From the NCBI GenBank assembly GCA_009760855.2, contig WPIO01000009.1:4063001-4127000 (forward strand): 64,000 nucleotides of DNA, in the 5' to 3' direction. Origin of the DNA: Cristatella mucedo (taxonomy: Eukaryota; Bryozoa; Phylactolaemata; Cristatellidae). Numbering within the stretch: position 1 is the first letter of the stretch; every line of letters starts with the position of its first letter. The notes below the pieces were generated by a model. It saw only the letters and a program-made list of their open reading frames with translations, made no database searches and was not told the origin of the DNA. This document shows, piece after piece, positions 20,915 to 32,200 of the stretch. A program made the position numbers and the translations under genes.

Positions 20915-22093
20915 CTAGATTTCGAGCTGATTCAACTGGAGATATGCTGGCAGAGCCAATTTTGAGAGACATAGCCTGTCCAATCTCTGGATCACACCGG
21001 GTTTGCCCATAACTAGTAAGCTAGTTTTATCATCGTTAAGTTTTAGAAAATTTGCTGCCATCCATGTGCGGATGTCATCAATGCATGCAGCTAGTGAGTT
21101 TAGAGAATTTGAGGTGCTCGAAGGCTGGGATGGATCAAAGCAAAGGTACAACTGAGTGTCATCCGCATAGAAGTGAAAGCCTAGATTGTGCTTGGCAATC
21201 ACATCAGCAAGAGGCAGAGTATAAACCGTGAAAAGAACCGGACCTAGCACTGAGCCCTGAGGTACTCCATATTTCAGAGGTACTTCAGATGATCTTTGTC
21301 CATTCACGTCAATACTCTGGAGTCTCCCACTGAGATAGGACCTGAACCACTGCAGAGCAGTGCCAGTGATGCCCAGGCGAGATGAGAGGCGCTCTAGAAG
21401 AACTTTGTGATCGATGGTATCAAAAGCTGCCGAAAGATCAAGCAAAACAAGCAGAGACACTCTACCCATGTCTGCATTCCTAAGTAGGTCGTTGTATACC
21501 CGAAGCAATGCTGACTCTGTGGAGTGATTAGCTCTAAAGCCAGACTGGAACTTACTAGCAAGGTGTGAGGTTTCGATATACGAGTTCAGCTGGTCCGCCA
21601 CGACCCGTTCGAGTGTCTTTGATAGGAATGGTAGAAGGGAAACTGGGCGGTAGTTGCTCAAGTTCTCTTGGTCAAGTGTAGCTTTCTTGAGAAGTGGCCT
21701 GACTACAGCTTTTTTGAAATGTGCTGGGACACGACCTGAGGCTAATGACATATTAATTATGTTAGTTATGCATGGCAGCAGCAGATCAATGCAACGTAGG
21801 AGCAGGACAGTGGGAATAGGGTCCAGAGGACTTGTTGTCTTCTTTGATTGAGATACAAACTTTAGGACTAGATCACTAGTGACCTGCTTAAATACAGACA
21901 TTGAGGTGCAGCCAGGAACCGAGGAACAGCATTCTAATGGGGAGGTTGTCATCGCAGGGATGGAATCCCTGATCTTGTCTATCTTCTGCACAAAGAATCG
22001 AGAGAAGCGATCGGCTAGATCATCATTAGGATCATCAGGTAAGGAGCTAATCTGGGAACAGTTGAGGAGATGGTTTACTGTCGACATCAGCAT
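20915..22093 (-). pseudogene. LINE-A reverse transcriptase, 5'-truncated
   Basis: A 392-codon open frame covering most of the reverse transcriptase domain. The first catalytic Asp sits in LDLSAAFD, and the YADD box lies at 21158-21169. The frame is lost near 20915-20950, where the coding sequence should continue into ARNLGVLLQSD, so a frameshift separates it from the next frame. Without the endonuclease and 5' end it cannot move by itself. Confidence 0.88.
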
Positions 22094-22190
22094 CCGTAAA
22101 ACCTCGAGTGACGGCCGCGGAAGTAGCTTGTTTCAGAGTTTGACAGAAGGATCTACTATGATTGTGCAGCTAGCACATGTGTAGCCAGTT

Positions 22191-24216
22191 CTGAAGCATG
22201 TAGTAGCATGCTGGAACTATTTTTGCAACTCGGGAAATGTTATGCCATTAGTTTGAGTAGAACCTGCCCCGAGCAAAAGTAACAACACTTGCCCCACGTG
22301 CTATAGGATATAGGTGTAGCAATCTTTCCTAAATTAGTTTGGTTAAGGCTGCATCTGCCGACTCATGCGACAATTGTAATTCCAGACATACAGTGGGTCC
22401 CGGGTTATTAAGAACCTCATGTAACGGACAATCCGAGTTATGTACACCCGGGTAGGTGAAGAAAATGACTCGGGGCTACCAACCTACGAACGTTTCCGGG
22501 TTAGGAGATAGGAACTTCACGAGTAGTAAGGCGTAATGAAGCCTTGGAATGGATCACTAGTCACAGGTTTCAAAAAAAGCACCAAAATACAAAAGAATGC
22601 ACACCAATTTTTTGAGCACTGCAAGCTTGAGCCTTAAAGATGCTAACAGAAAGCCATTACATTGAAAGCGTCATAGGGTTGGATTAAAGCTTCCAAGTCA
22701 GTCAAGAGAAATATTGAAGATTTTCTCTCGAGGTTCGACCCCTGGCCAGCAAAATCATCTAGACTAGCCATCTTCTATGACAGTAAAGCAGTGTTCGTGT
22801 GCGAGCATTCAATTTAGTGTAAAAAAAGCCAACGCGGCAGCTCGCAAACGGTTCTTCTTGCTATTTAGCTAGCCAAAAAGTTGAAAAGCGAAGCGTGGAG
22901 GATCTTATTTCTTTACGTGTTCGGTGAAAGCTTAAGCTGTTTTCCTAATGTTTAAGCAATAATGATTCTTCGCCCGGCTTGGGAGCATACAACACATTTT
23001 CCCATAGTGCCTAGTGGGAAATGGCGATCCGGGTAACGAACGATATGGGGTTAGAAACCCATATCGTAAACGGAATAGGTTGCTAACCTGAAACCTGACA
23101 GCTGGGAATGTTTTATTGAGACCGACCGTCATCTATTGGCCCCCAGTACAGCAATGAAAAAGTTGTGTTTCTTACCGTACAAGAAACGTGAAATGCCCCA
23201 TTACTTCAGCACAGTAGACATCGTAAAGTCGCACTCACATTCCAAGAGGCAAGGTGGACGTTACGGTCAATGGGAAGCGAAAAGCCTTCACAGAGCAACG
23301 ACAGACAAAAACAAGATCAAACGCCCGGGAATTGATTGGTGGCAAGAGGCTTAAGGAAAGAATTGGAACTATGAATCTGGTAGCACTGCAATTAGCTAAG
23401 GTCCAGGCTCATGACTGCCAAACACACAGCAAAGCATAGTCGATGTAGCTAAAAAAAAAACGAAAAGCAACGTCGACTTAACATTTACTCGCCCGAGAAA
23501 GCAATACTACAACTAGCTGTTTGAATAGGGCAGGAAGCCTGTTAATAGTGTCTATGCAAAAGATAGCCAGTAACAACCAGCCAATCCCATTGCAAGACCC
23601 TCATTGTTTCTAGTAACAATAACTAGGCACGACTGTGTTACATTATTTATTAGAAAGTGTAAACCGGCTGGTATTGCAAAAAGTTCGCCAGCGCATTCGA
23701 TGGCAGATGCAGCTGTGAAAATATACGAGCGATACGATAGGCCGGAGAAGCTCGAGTGAAAACGCGAAATTGTTAGTAGACCAAAAAATTATGCACCCGG
23801 GAAAATCCGGCAACACGTACGTGGCATCTACAATCGCACGCGTACGACGCAGCAGCTAGTCCGCAGGAAAATAGTTGACCACTGCTGCGGTCAAAACTTG
23901 CCAGGCTGTTTGATGCCTGGAGGAATCATTTTGAAATATCGGCAGCGGCCGACGTCTGCTGGAAGCACAGTAGCGGCATTGAAATGCTGCCAAAGAGAAC
24001 GCCGTCGGAATTGTAAACGCATCCGCATCCGGTGCAGCTAGCTATGAACACACACTACGAATGAGTCGGCAAATGGCCAAAAAGGAACTCGCGCGACGAT
24101 CACCAGGTAAAATTCCGGCAGCCGTGCCGACGCGAACGCAGGCAGGTCACAGGCAGGTCACGCCGCCGACGCCTGGACGGACGCTGGCAGCAGACCGATC
24201 GCAAGTATGGCTGCCC
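22191..24216. other. Intergenic between LINE-A and HMBS
   Basis: Holds a possible pogo-like DNA transposon remnant (22391-23060) and otherwise no recognised gene. TTTATT at 23646-23651 reads AATAAA on the minus strand and is a possible HMBS poly(A) signal about 570 bases past its stop. Frames at 23136-23439 lack domains. Confidence 0.45.
22391..23060. mobile_element. Possible pogo/Tigger-like remnant
   Basis: Begins CAGTGGGTCCCGGGTTATTA with later ACGGACAATCCGAGTTA, wording typical of pogo/Tigger terminal repeats. Near 23025-23050, GATCCGGGTAACGAACGATA is a partial inverted match. I cannot place the second end exactly. Confidence 0.35.
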
Positions 24217-25066
24217 TTAGCAGCTCGAGTGCACCGCCTCTACGCTTCCGGCGGCGGCGACGCTTTCGGCGGCCGAGCCCTCGCTCGACGGCGGCAGTCG
24301 ATGCGAGACGAGCGACGGGTGGCCGGGCAGCGATCCGGGATCGAGCGAGCGCAGAGCGAACTCGCGCTTGCGTTGCATCTCGTCCTCCATGACGAGCCTG
24401 ATGCGCTGGTTCTCCTCGCGTGCCTGCCGCAGGATCTCGGCGCCGCCCTGCTTGCGAAGCTCGTCGGCGACGGCCAGGCCCAGCTGCTCGGCGGCTGCCA
24501 TCTCCGTGTGCGGCACTCGGCGAGCGATGATGCCCGAGAAGTAGGGACACTTGCCAGCGCCGGCCGCTGTGCGCTCGAGATCCACGTTGTTGACCAGGAG
24601 CTCGGCGGTCACCGGCTTCGTCATCGGCGGCACGGCGGCGGCCGAATTCTCGGCTGCAGCCGACGGTGCCGAATCGCCAGCGCCGTCGACGAGGCTTGGC
24701 CTGAACGGGCACGGCTTGGACTTCTTTGCAGCCGTCGGCCCGTCCCCACTGTCATCAGCGAGCACGAGCTGCGTCTCGAGGACGGCGATGCGGGCCTCGG
24801 TGCCGTCGAGGCTGAAGACGCCGCCACGCAGACGGAGCGCGCGGCCGCCATCGAGCAGCTCCGAGTGGCAGGCCACCGGCACGGAGCAGCCGCCCTCGAG
24901 CGAGCGCAGCAGCGCGCGCTCGGCAACGACGCGCAGCAGCGTGTCACGGTCGTGCAGCGGCGACAGCATGTCGAGCGTCTCGATGTCGAACGAGCGGCAC
25001 TCGACAGCCATGGCACCCTGCGAAACGGCGTACATGCAATCCTCCGGCGACAGCACCTGGTCGACC
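24217..25066 (-). CDS. HMBS: HMBS exon 5 (C-terminal)
   Basis: Completes Arg198, then [19 protein letters not shown]. Includes [18 protein letters not shown] with the cofactor Cys258, GGVFSLDG, the domain 3 insertion, IIARRVPH...[17 protein letters not shown], and the unusual 62-residue tail ending HSSC. Acceptor CCGTGCAG on the minus strand. Confidence 0.92.
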
Positions 25067-26155
25067 CTGCACGGAAGAGGAGGGTCGACCTGGTGGCGTG
25101 GCGTGCAGCAGAACGTGGCGGCGCTGCGTGCGACCTGGGGCGATCGACTCTCCAGCAGCAGGGCCGACAGCGCCTAGAGAGGCCCCGTCTCTCTTTCTCC
25201 CTCGAAAGCGCCGCCCGAGAGGCATGCGACTGAGGGCGGCACGACTCGGACGACCGGAAGGAAACGAGGGGATAAAACCTGCGCTAAGTGGGTGCCGACG
25301 GCAAGCATCGATCGCCGTCACGGGTCCTTGAATTCGCTGACAGTTTCGCAACGCTAGCACGCGAATGCGCGGCACCAAGCGGACGGACAGCGGAGTTTTT
25401 TGAAGCCAGTCATCGACCCCAAACCGAGGCCTGGAAGCTTCAGAACAGTATCAGGCGCCCTCTCTTGCTGGTCCGGCTTCGGACGCTCGCTAAAGGCAAC
25501 AAAGCGTGGGCACAAAGCCCAATGAAGCATGCGAAAGCGTGGGCGTCGAGCATTAAGGACAGATGGACTCGTCTCGTAAGGAGCTGAGAGCATGCATTCG
25601 AGCTCACATGCGTGCCTGCCTTTAGCACACACGTGCAGCAGCAGCAAAATCTAGAGCACGTGCCGATAGCGCCAAGTCCGGAAGTACAAGCCGTCTAACA
25701 AGATTAGACACTTCTAGATTAGCTAAGCCAGCTGCCTTGATTATTAAGAGCCGAACCGACAGCTTTAGCCAGTACGACAGCAGCAGCCTTGCTGTGAAGC
25801 ACTGTACAGACATGCCACAAGTTGCCCTGGGCAGTGCAAAAATTCGAGCAACGTCGAAGCAGTCAGGCGAGCCGACATGCGCGCCGGGGTAAAGGCAGCT
25901 TTGCATAAGTTCCCATAATAGACAAAGTTCGTGGGTAACAGTACAATTGATGCATTCTAAGTGAGTAGCTGCCATTTGATATTCCATTTGATCTGGTTTA
26001 GATACTGCTCTAACCGGCTGCATTCACAGAGCCTATTAGTTTCCATTTGCATAAATTCTGCATAAACAGTGATTCCTCGCACTAAGATAAAGTTAAGAAG
26101 ACAGCAAAAGGGCTAACACTGATCGGCAGCTGAGCCACACACAGCAATATATATG

Positions 26156-26233
<78 letters not shown>

Positions 26234-29200
26234 CTTAAGCACAAGCAAAGCTACAACTATAAGTATTAAATATAACTTCTTCTGAAAAGTCTTGCTCCAC
26301 CTGGCATAAAGCCCAACAGGGACCGAATGGTGGCTTTTTAGATTTAGTACACCAAACGATACACCATCAATCTCTGCAAACAAATAATTTAATAGGAAGC
26401 CGGGCATCTGTTTTTAATAACAATTATAATACGCCACAGCACAGAGTTCGTCAAACATGCCTCTATACTGTTAATATTTCCACAGTTGTACTGCTGACGG
26501 CTAAAAAGCTCTTTTGGAGTCGTACGTAGCAGGCACAGAGTAGGACCCCAAGCTACCCCAAAGATGTTCTATGGGATTTAGGTCAGGCAACTGACTAGTC
26601 CAACTTATTACACAGACAGCTGCTTTAAAGAAAAGCTTTTTAAAGAAGCTTTTACACAGCCAAACAGAGTAAAAACATATTCGTAAGAATTCACCATTAA
26701 GTTATAGTAGTTTCAACAACTGCCGACTGAGATATATCAACCATAGTAACAGAAAACAAAGGGGGAATTAATGGTTGCTACTGTGTACAGTACAAGCCCC
26801 ACTGATAAAAAGTATAATAAATACGTTTGGCGAATTATAATTTCATCTACTTGACCAGGGGTGAAGATGATCGGATGTGGATCGGGCTACTATGGTAGGC
26901 TTGTCAATGGTGAAGGCAGCAGCAGCCTACCTGTTGTGCCACTCGAGCCGGTCCAGACCTGCTTCAGCCAGGATGAGTGCATCATAAACACCGTTCTCGT
27001 CATCAACTTTTCTCAATCGGGTGTTGAGATTTCCCCGAACGTCGTGAAACTAGAACAATGAGCCAGTCAGTGACTAAAAGGCAACAACTGCATGCACAAA
27101 TTCACGGCAGCTTGCAAGCAACGAAAGTTGAAAGCAAACGCACACATCAGCCGGAGCATGACCCTAAATGCAGACATAGCAGCATATGTAAAAGATGCAG
27201 TTGGCAGTGCTCAGCACGATGGTACAAGCTTGACATGGGTCAGCCTGGTCATTCCCCCAAGTAGCAGCCAGACGGGGCTGTGACGGTGGAAAAAAGGTGC
27301 TGCTGAGCATGTTCGTGTGTACAAAACTAATTGACCGAAACCTAGTTTTCCATGCTGGTATATCCGGGCAACAGCAACAAGTTAAGGTTAGTAATAGTAC
27401 CGCAGTAACAAAGAGACCATCTACACACTGGTGTGCTGCCATTGAGAATGCTGCTCCCACAACGTGCGTCAACTGACGACAGAGGAGATTACTGACCAAG
27501 CACATGAGAACGTGATTACTGGTTGCTACGGACTCGATTACCAATGCAACCGATTACAGATGCTGTCATCGGTAGCTGGGACAGTTCGAAGGTTGTCACA
27601 AGATATTCTGCGTCAAGCTGCCGGTGGGTAAGAGTTTGACCTTCCCATTGATAGCTAACACCTAGTGAAGAAAGAGCTGTAAAAAAGACTAGTAGCTGCA
27701 CAGCTGTACATTTGAGAAATAAAGGTACGAGTTTCATAAAGATTTTGCCAACTGCTAGTAGCAATGATAGCCGTTAAGGCTCTTATGCTGCTATATAAAT
27801 GAGGCTATTAAATCAGCTAACGTTTACTACTCGATTCTTCTTTAACGGATGCAGTATGTACATCACTCTTTCTGTGAACCAAGTAAATTGAGTGGGCAGC
27901 TAAACAAACGATAACTATCAGTACAACAACTGAGAAATCGAACTATTATTATCATGACTAATTGCAGGTCAAACCTTTAGATGAGGATATCTTCTCTTGA
28001 GCTGTGAGATTCGCCTCAGCGAGCTGGTGCCGACTGTGCTGCCAGCAGGCAAGAGATCCAAGGTCATCGATGTACCATTACCACTCTGTTGCTGCTTCTG
28101 GTGGACACGGTTGCTAAACACGACGACGTCATACGGACTGTCTCTTTTGATGACTGCACCTATTGCCATGCCTGAAATTAAGCAATCCAGTTGAAGCCAA
28201 AATAGTCAAGCAACAGATCACAAGCAATCTGTCAGCCATGGTCCAAACAAAGGTAAACCTGCAAGCCGGCATAACAACCCACAGAACTAAAACATATCCT
28301 GCAAGCAATGTATGCGGCAATCCTAGTCACATAGGCAGTGCTCGATAGAGGGGCGGAGTTAAAGCCTACATAAACAGATACTGCACGACCTAGCATGACA
28401 AACGACCGTCTGAAAATGAGCAGGCATGGCGATCTTGATGTGCAAGCATAAGTACTGGATAAGATTCCAAGCTGGATACCCTACCAGTGTATGGCCTTTA
28501 GGTCCCTTCCATTCTCTGGCTTAAGCCTACCTATCAGAATAACCACCCCCCCCAACAGGCTAGGCATCGTTTTTCTGACTCAAATCGTTAAGCTATACCT
28601 CAAACCTTTTGGAGGCCGTGGCTTCGTATGCTCCCAAAGCCTGGAACTAACTCCCGACTGACGTCACAACATCCCCTGACTTCACATTTTCAAACAAGCT
28701 TGAAAAGCATATGTTTATCACGGAACTTAATGGGACCTTGTGATTCATCCTTTATGTATTTATTCGTGCTGACACTGTGCATGCTACCACTAACAATATT
28801 TTACATGTTGACACCAAATGTTACTCTGACCATGCTTTCTTGACAGCCTACGTATAGTGCCTACAGAGAGATTAAGTTCTCCGAGAGCACTATAGGGATG
28901 GCAAAACAACTGCAGCACCTACAAGAGGCACCTAAGGGCTGCACAGGGCAACAACAGAGGGTGAGAGGCCAAAACCATGCCGTGATGATTCAGATTCTGT
29001 AGGTTGAGGTCAAGATACAGTGAGGGGCAAATGGCACCTTTCCCACAGGCCTAACTGGTTTGACCCTGTGGTCAAGGCGCTCGTCTTAAACGACCGAGGT
29101 CAAGGTATTGGATTGTATTGGATGACTGAGGTCGTGTGCTCGAGCCCAGCGGCACATGTGAGCGCCTGAACAGATTAAAGTTCTCTTAGGTGCTACACGA

Positions 29201-32200
29201 ATAAGTTTTATCTATCTATTAACTGGGCTGATCCACAAACCGCCCAGATCTCTACCAATGCTTCTCACTCCGAGTTGCAGCACGAGAAAAGTCAGTAAGA
29301 ACTCGAGCCCAAGTTTTGTCCCGACAAAAGCATGCTGAGATTCCAAGTGGAGCACGGTTTGCAAGGGTGAGGCATCTCACTTCACGGCTGAGCTGTTGCA
29401 GCAGCATCAACGTCCTATAAAGATTGCATTAGCTGCGACATAAATCAGCTTTAGTTTAATCACGTGACTCGTGGCTTCAAAGCTCCTCTTTTGCATGTTA
29501 TTGGCTCCAAAAACCAAGGAGACTGGCTGCTTAGGCAAAGTGGCTGAGCTCACTATAAATTGAATAACATAAGGTTTCGCCCTCTCCCCTCCGAGCAAGC
29601 ACCCTAAGCAGTGGCACAGCCAGGATTCTCATCTGATGGGGGAAGGCCTGCAAAGCTTCCATGCAGGGGAAAGACTCTCAGAGTTTGTTTTAGGTAGCCG
29701 GGGCAAATAATGAAAGCCTGCAGTGCCAAATCACAGCGGTCATTCGACAGGAACTCAGCAGTTGCTCAACGGGTGGAATTGAGAAATACAAAATATCATC
29801 GTTGATGACGGCCACATATACATTACTTGTGCACATACATGATTTTTAGATTTAAGTAAACAATTTCTGACTGCACAGCTGCAAAAAGGACTATTCACAG
29901 GATGGGAACCAGGCTGTGAGGAAGTGAAAAGACCATGCTTCTTTTTGAAAGTCGTCAAATCAGACGATTCCAAAATGCCAGTCATTAGTGAGTTCCAGCA
30001 TTTTAGGGCCTATGTTCTGAAGGCATGCACAGACAGGAAGGCTGTGAGTGGTGGGTTACAGAAGTGCAGACAGGATGATACAAATGCACGGATCGGCGTG
30101 GCACTGGTATTATCATCTAAGCAGACCATGGTGTTTATAATGATAGTTAGGTGAAAGTAAGCAATCTGAAAGGGGACCTGACATCGTAATCAAGTGGATG
30201 GTCATTTTGGAGCAGGACAAATGGATTGCATGCACAGGCTACATGTGATAAGCATGTCAAGCCAATTCAGAGGGTTAGACATAAAAATTTCTTAGTGACA
30301 CCAGCTTTGCCCATAACTTGTAAATCATCATTTAATTTGAAACAGTGTGCTATTATCCAAGAGCAAAGGTGAGCAATACATGATGCAAGGGCTGATAAGA
30401 GTTTGAGATGCTGGAAGGCAGGGAAGAATCAAAGAACAAGTACAGCTCAGTGTCATCAGCATACAACTCAAAGCAAGATCGTCATTAGCAATAAAACTGG
30501 CAACTAGGGAAATATCAATTGCACACAGAAGTGGATCCTTGGTGCAAGCATCACAACAGCGATACAGCAGTGAGGACAGGTCAAATACAGGATTAAGAAG
30601 AAGTGATAACTAAGATAGATTTCTGTAAACGGCTTCAATGTGAAGCTTCTACAGGTTTGGCGATTCGATGAGGATTTTTTATACTAATCGATACATGCAG
30701 AAAAGATTAGCAGGCTGTGATCAGAGGTACACAATCTGGAAATATTAGGAGCTTACAGCCAACAATTAAAGGAGAATGAATATCCGATCGAGAGTGTGAT
30801 CTTTGAAGTAAGTGGAGCCATGAACATGAGCCAGAAGAGAAATTAGATCAGCCAATGAGTGAATTTGACTCATATAGAGTCAATTAGGTTATAGAACTTC
30901 AGAAAAATTACACAGCTCTACAAAGTGACTAGTTCTGTCGCACAAAATTGAAATGAGATCAAAGGAATGTGAAACAAAGCAAATTTTGATGCTGGAGGCG
31001 GAGGGCACTCGATGGATTACTGCTGCAATTGGTAGCTTGCGGGAATAAGTTCAAGAAATTCCGAGGATTGCAAAGGGAGAGCAGCAAACCTCGATCGGGC
31101 GAGGAAAGAGCAACGATAGCTAATCGATAAGTAGTTTTAATTGACCTCGAGGTATACAGCCTTTGGAAGTGTCATCGGCAATAGTCGGGAAATTCAGTCA
31201 AAATTTGGTCCGCGAAATGGGAACGAGTCATGGGAAACTCATGAGGGGCATCGTCGAGAATCATGTTGCATATTATCAGGGGTTCATTGCCTATGGAATG
31301 GGCATTCTATAGGCATATGTTAAGAATGTTACCCTGGGTTGCAGCAGCAGGAAGCCAGCCCATTACTAATGGAGCACACGTGTTAGCCCGAGCAGCTTTC
31401 GGTGACCAACACAGGGTAACCAAAAAACTTCGTCTCACACAGCAACAGAAAGTGTTCTTTTCATTTGCTGTCAAGGAAGCACAGCAATTGGTTTGCGATT
31501 AAATACTCGGTACCAGCACGCATTGGCACATAAACGACAATTAACACGGACCCAGCAAATGCTTTGAGGAAAATGAGTGTTTTTAGCTTCATTGCCATCG
31601 AATCCTTGCTGTTCCAAGAAAAAGTATGCACACGTCGAGGTAAAGCAAACGGGGGGGGGTTTCACTGTACTAGCTGGACGGCTGGGGGACTAGATAGGAC
31701 TAGAACTGAATATTTGGCAGGATGGAGGTAGCACCTAGCAGCCAGGACGTCAAGGTAGAACCGGCTGACTACGGCACCCAACTGCCACCACACAGTCAGT
31801 GCACACGCCCACAAAACTAACAGATCTCCAATATTACGAATGGAGCACAAGAGTTCCAAGAAAAACCACCCATTACTCAGATGGCAGTAGCAACAACATC
31901 GGTTCCATCTACCATGGGTAAACCAGTGGAAGGGAGAGGTAGAGGAGACTCCATTTACATCAATGCATATACGGGTATGCCCAGGTGCACACATACAATG
32001 GATTAGCTGCACCACAAATAGCAAATGCTAAGGCATAGCTGAGCAAGTGTTCTGGTACCTAAGGCAGGAGCCCACTTGAGACTGCCACAGTGGATGAGAG
32101 CTAGCCTATGTACAAAGCAAACAGCACTAATCAGTAACCAGTAATTCAAAACTGGCCCAACGTTTGCATAAGGAGCCAGGTTAGAGTTCTGGTCAGGAAA

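Larger units (their letters stand above)
20075..22190 (-). mobile_element. LINE-A, best copy (L2/CR1-like non-LTR retrotransposon)
   Basis: A 5'-truncated copy about 2.1 kb long. Minus-strand order: the start of the reverse transcriptase region ([46 protein letters not shown]), a thumb/C-terminal region, a 3' UTR, the terminal hairpin (AAAGCGCC ... GGCGCTTT, 20103-20147) and an AT-rich ATT-type tail. The motifs resemble the L2 branch of the CR1 superfamily. No endonuclease domain is present. The 3' half of this family recurs throughout the window, so this copy serves as the reference here. Confidence 0.92.
25067..26930 (-). other. HMBS intron 4
   Basis: About 1.9 kb, with a TA microsatellite (26146-26230) and a Tc1-like transposase remnant (26515-26645). 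No other gene seen; the frame at 25288-25587 has no domain. Confidence 0.75.

Noticed and set aside
24061-25233. 390-codon plus-strand frame opposite HMBS exon 5
   Set aside because: Longest frame in the area but antisense to a clear HMBS exon; its product has no domain.
27516-27764. 82-codon minus-strand frame with a hydrophobic start
   Set aside because: It lies in HMBS intron 3, has no family match, and the HMBS exons on both sides join in phase without it.
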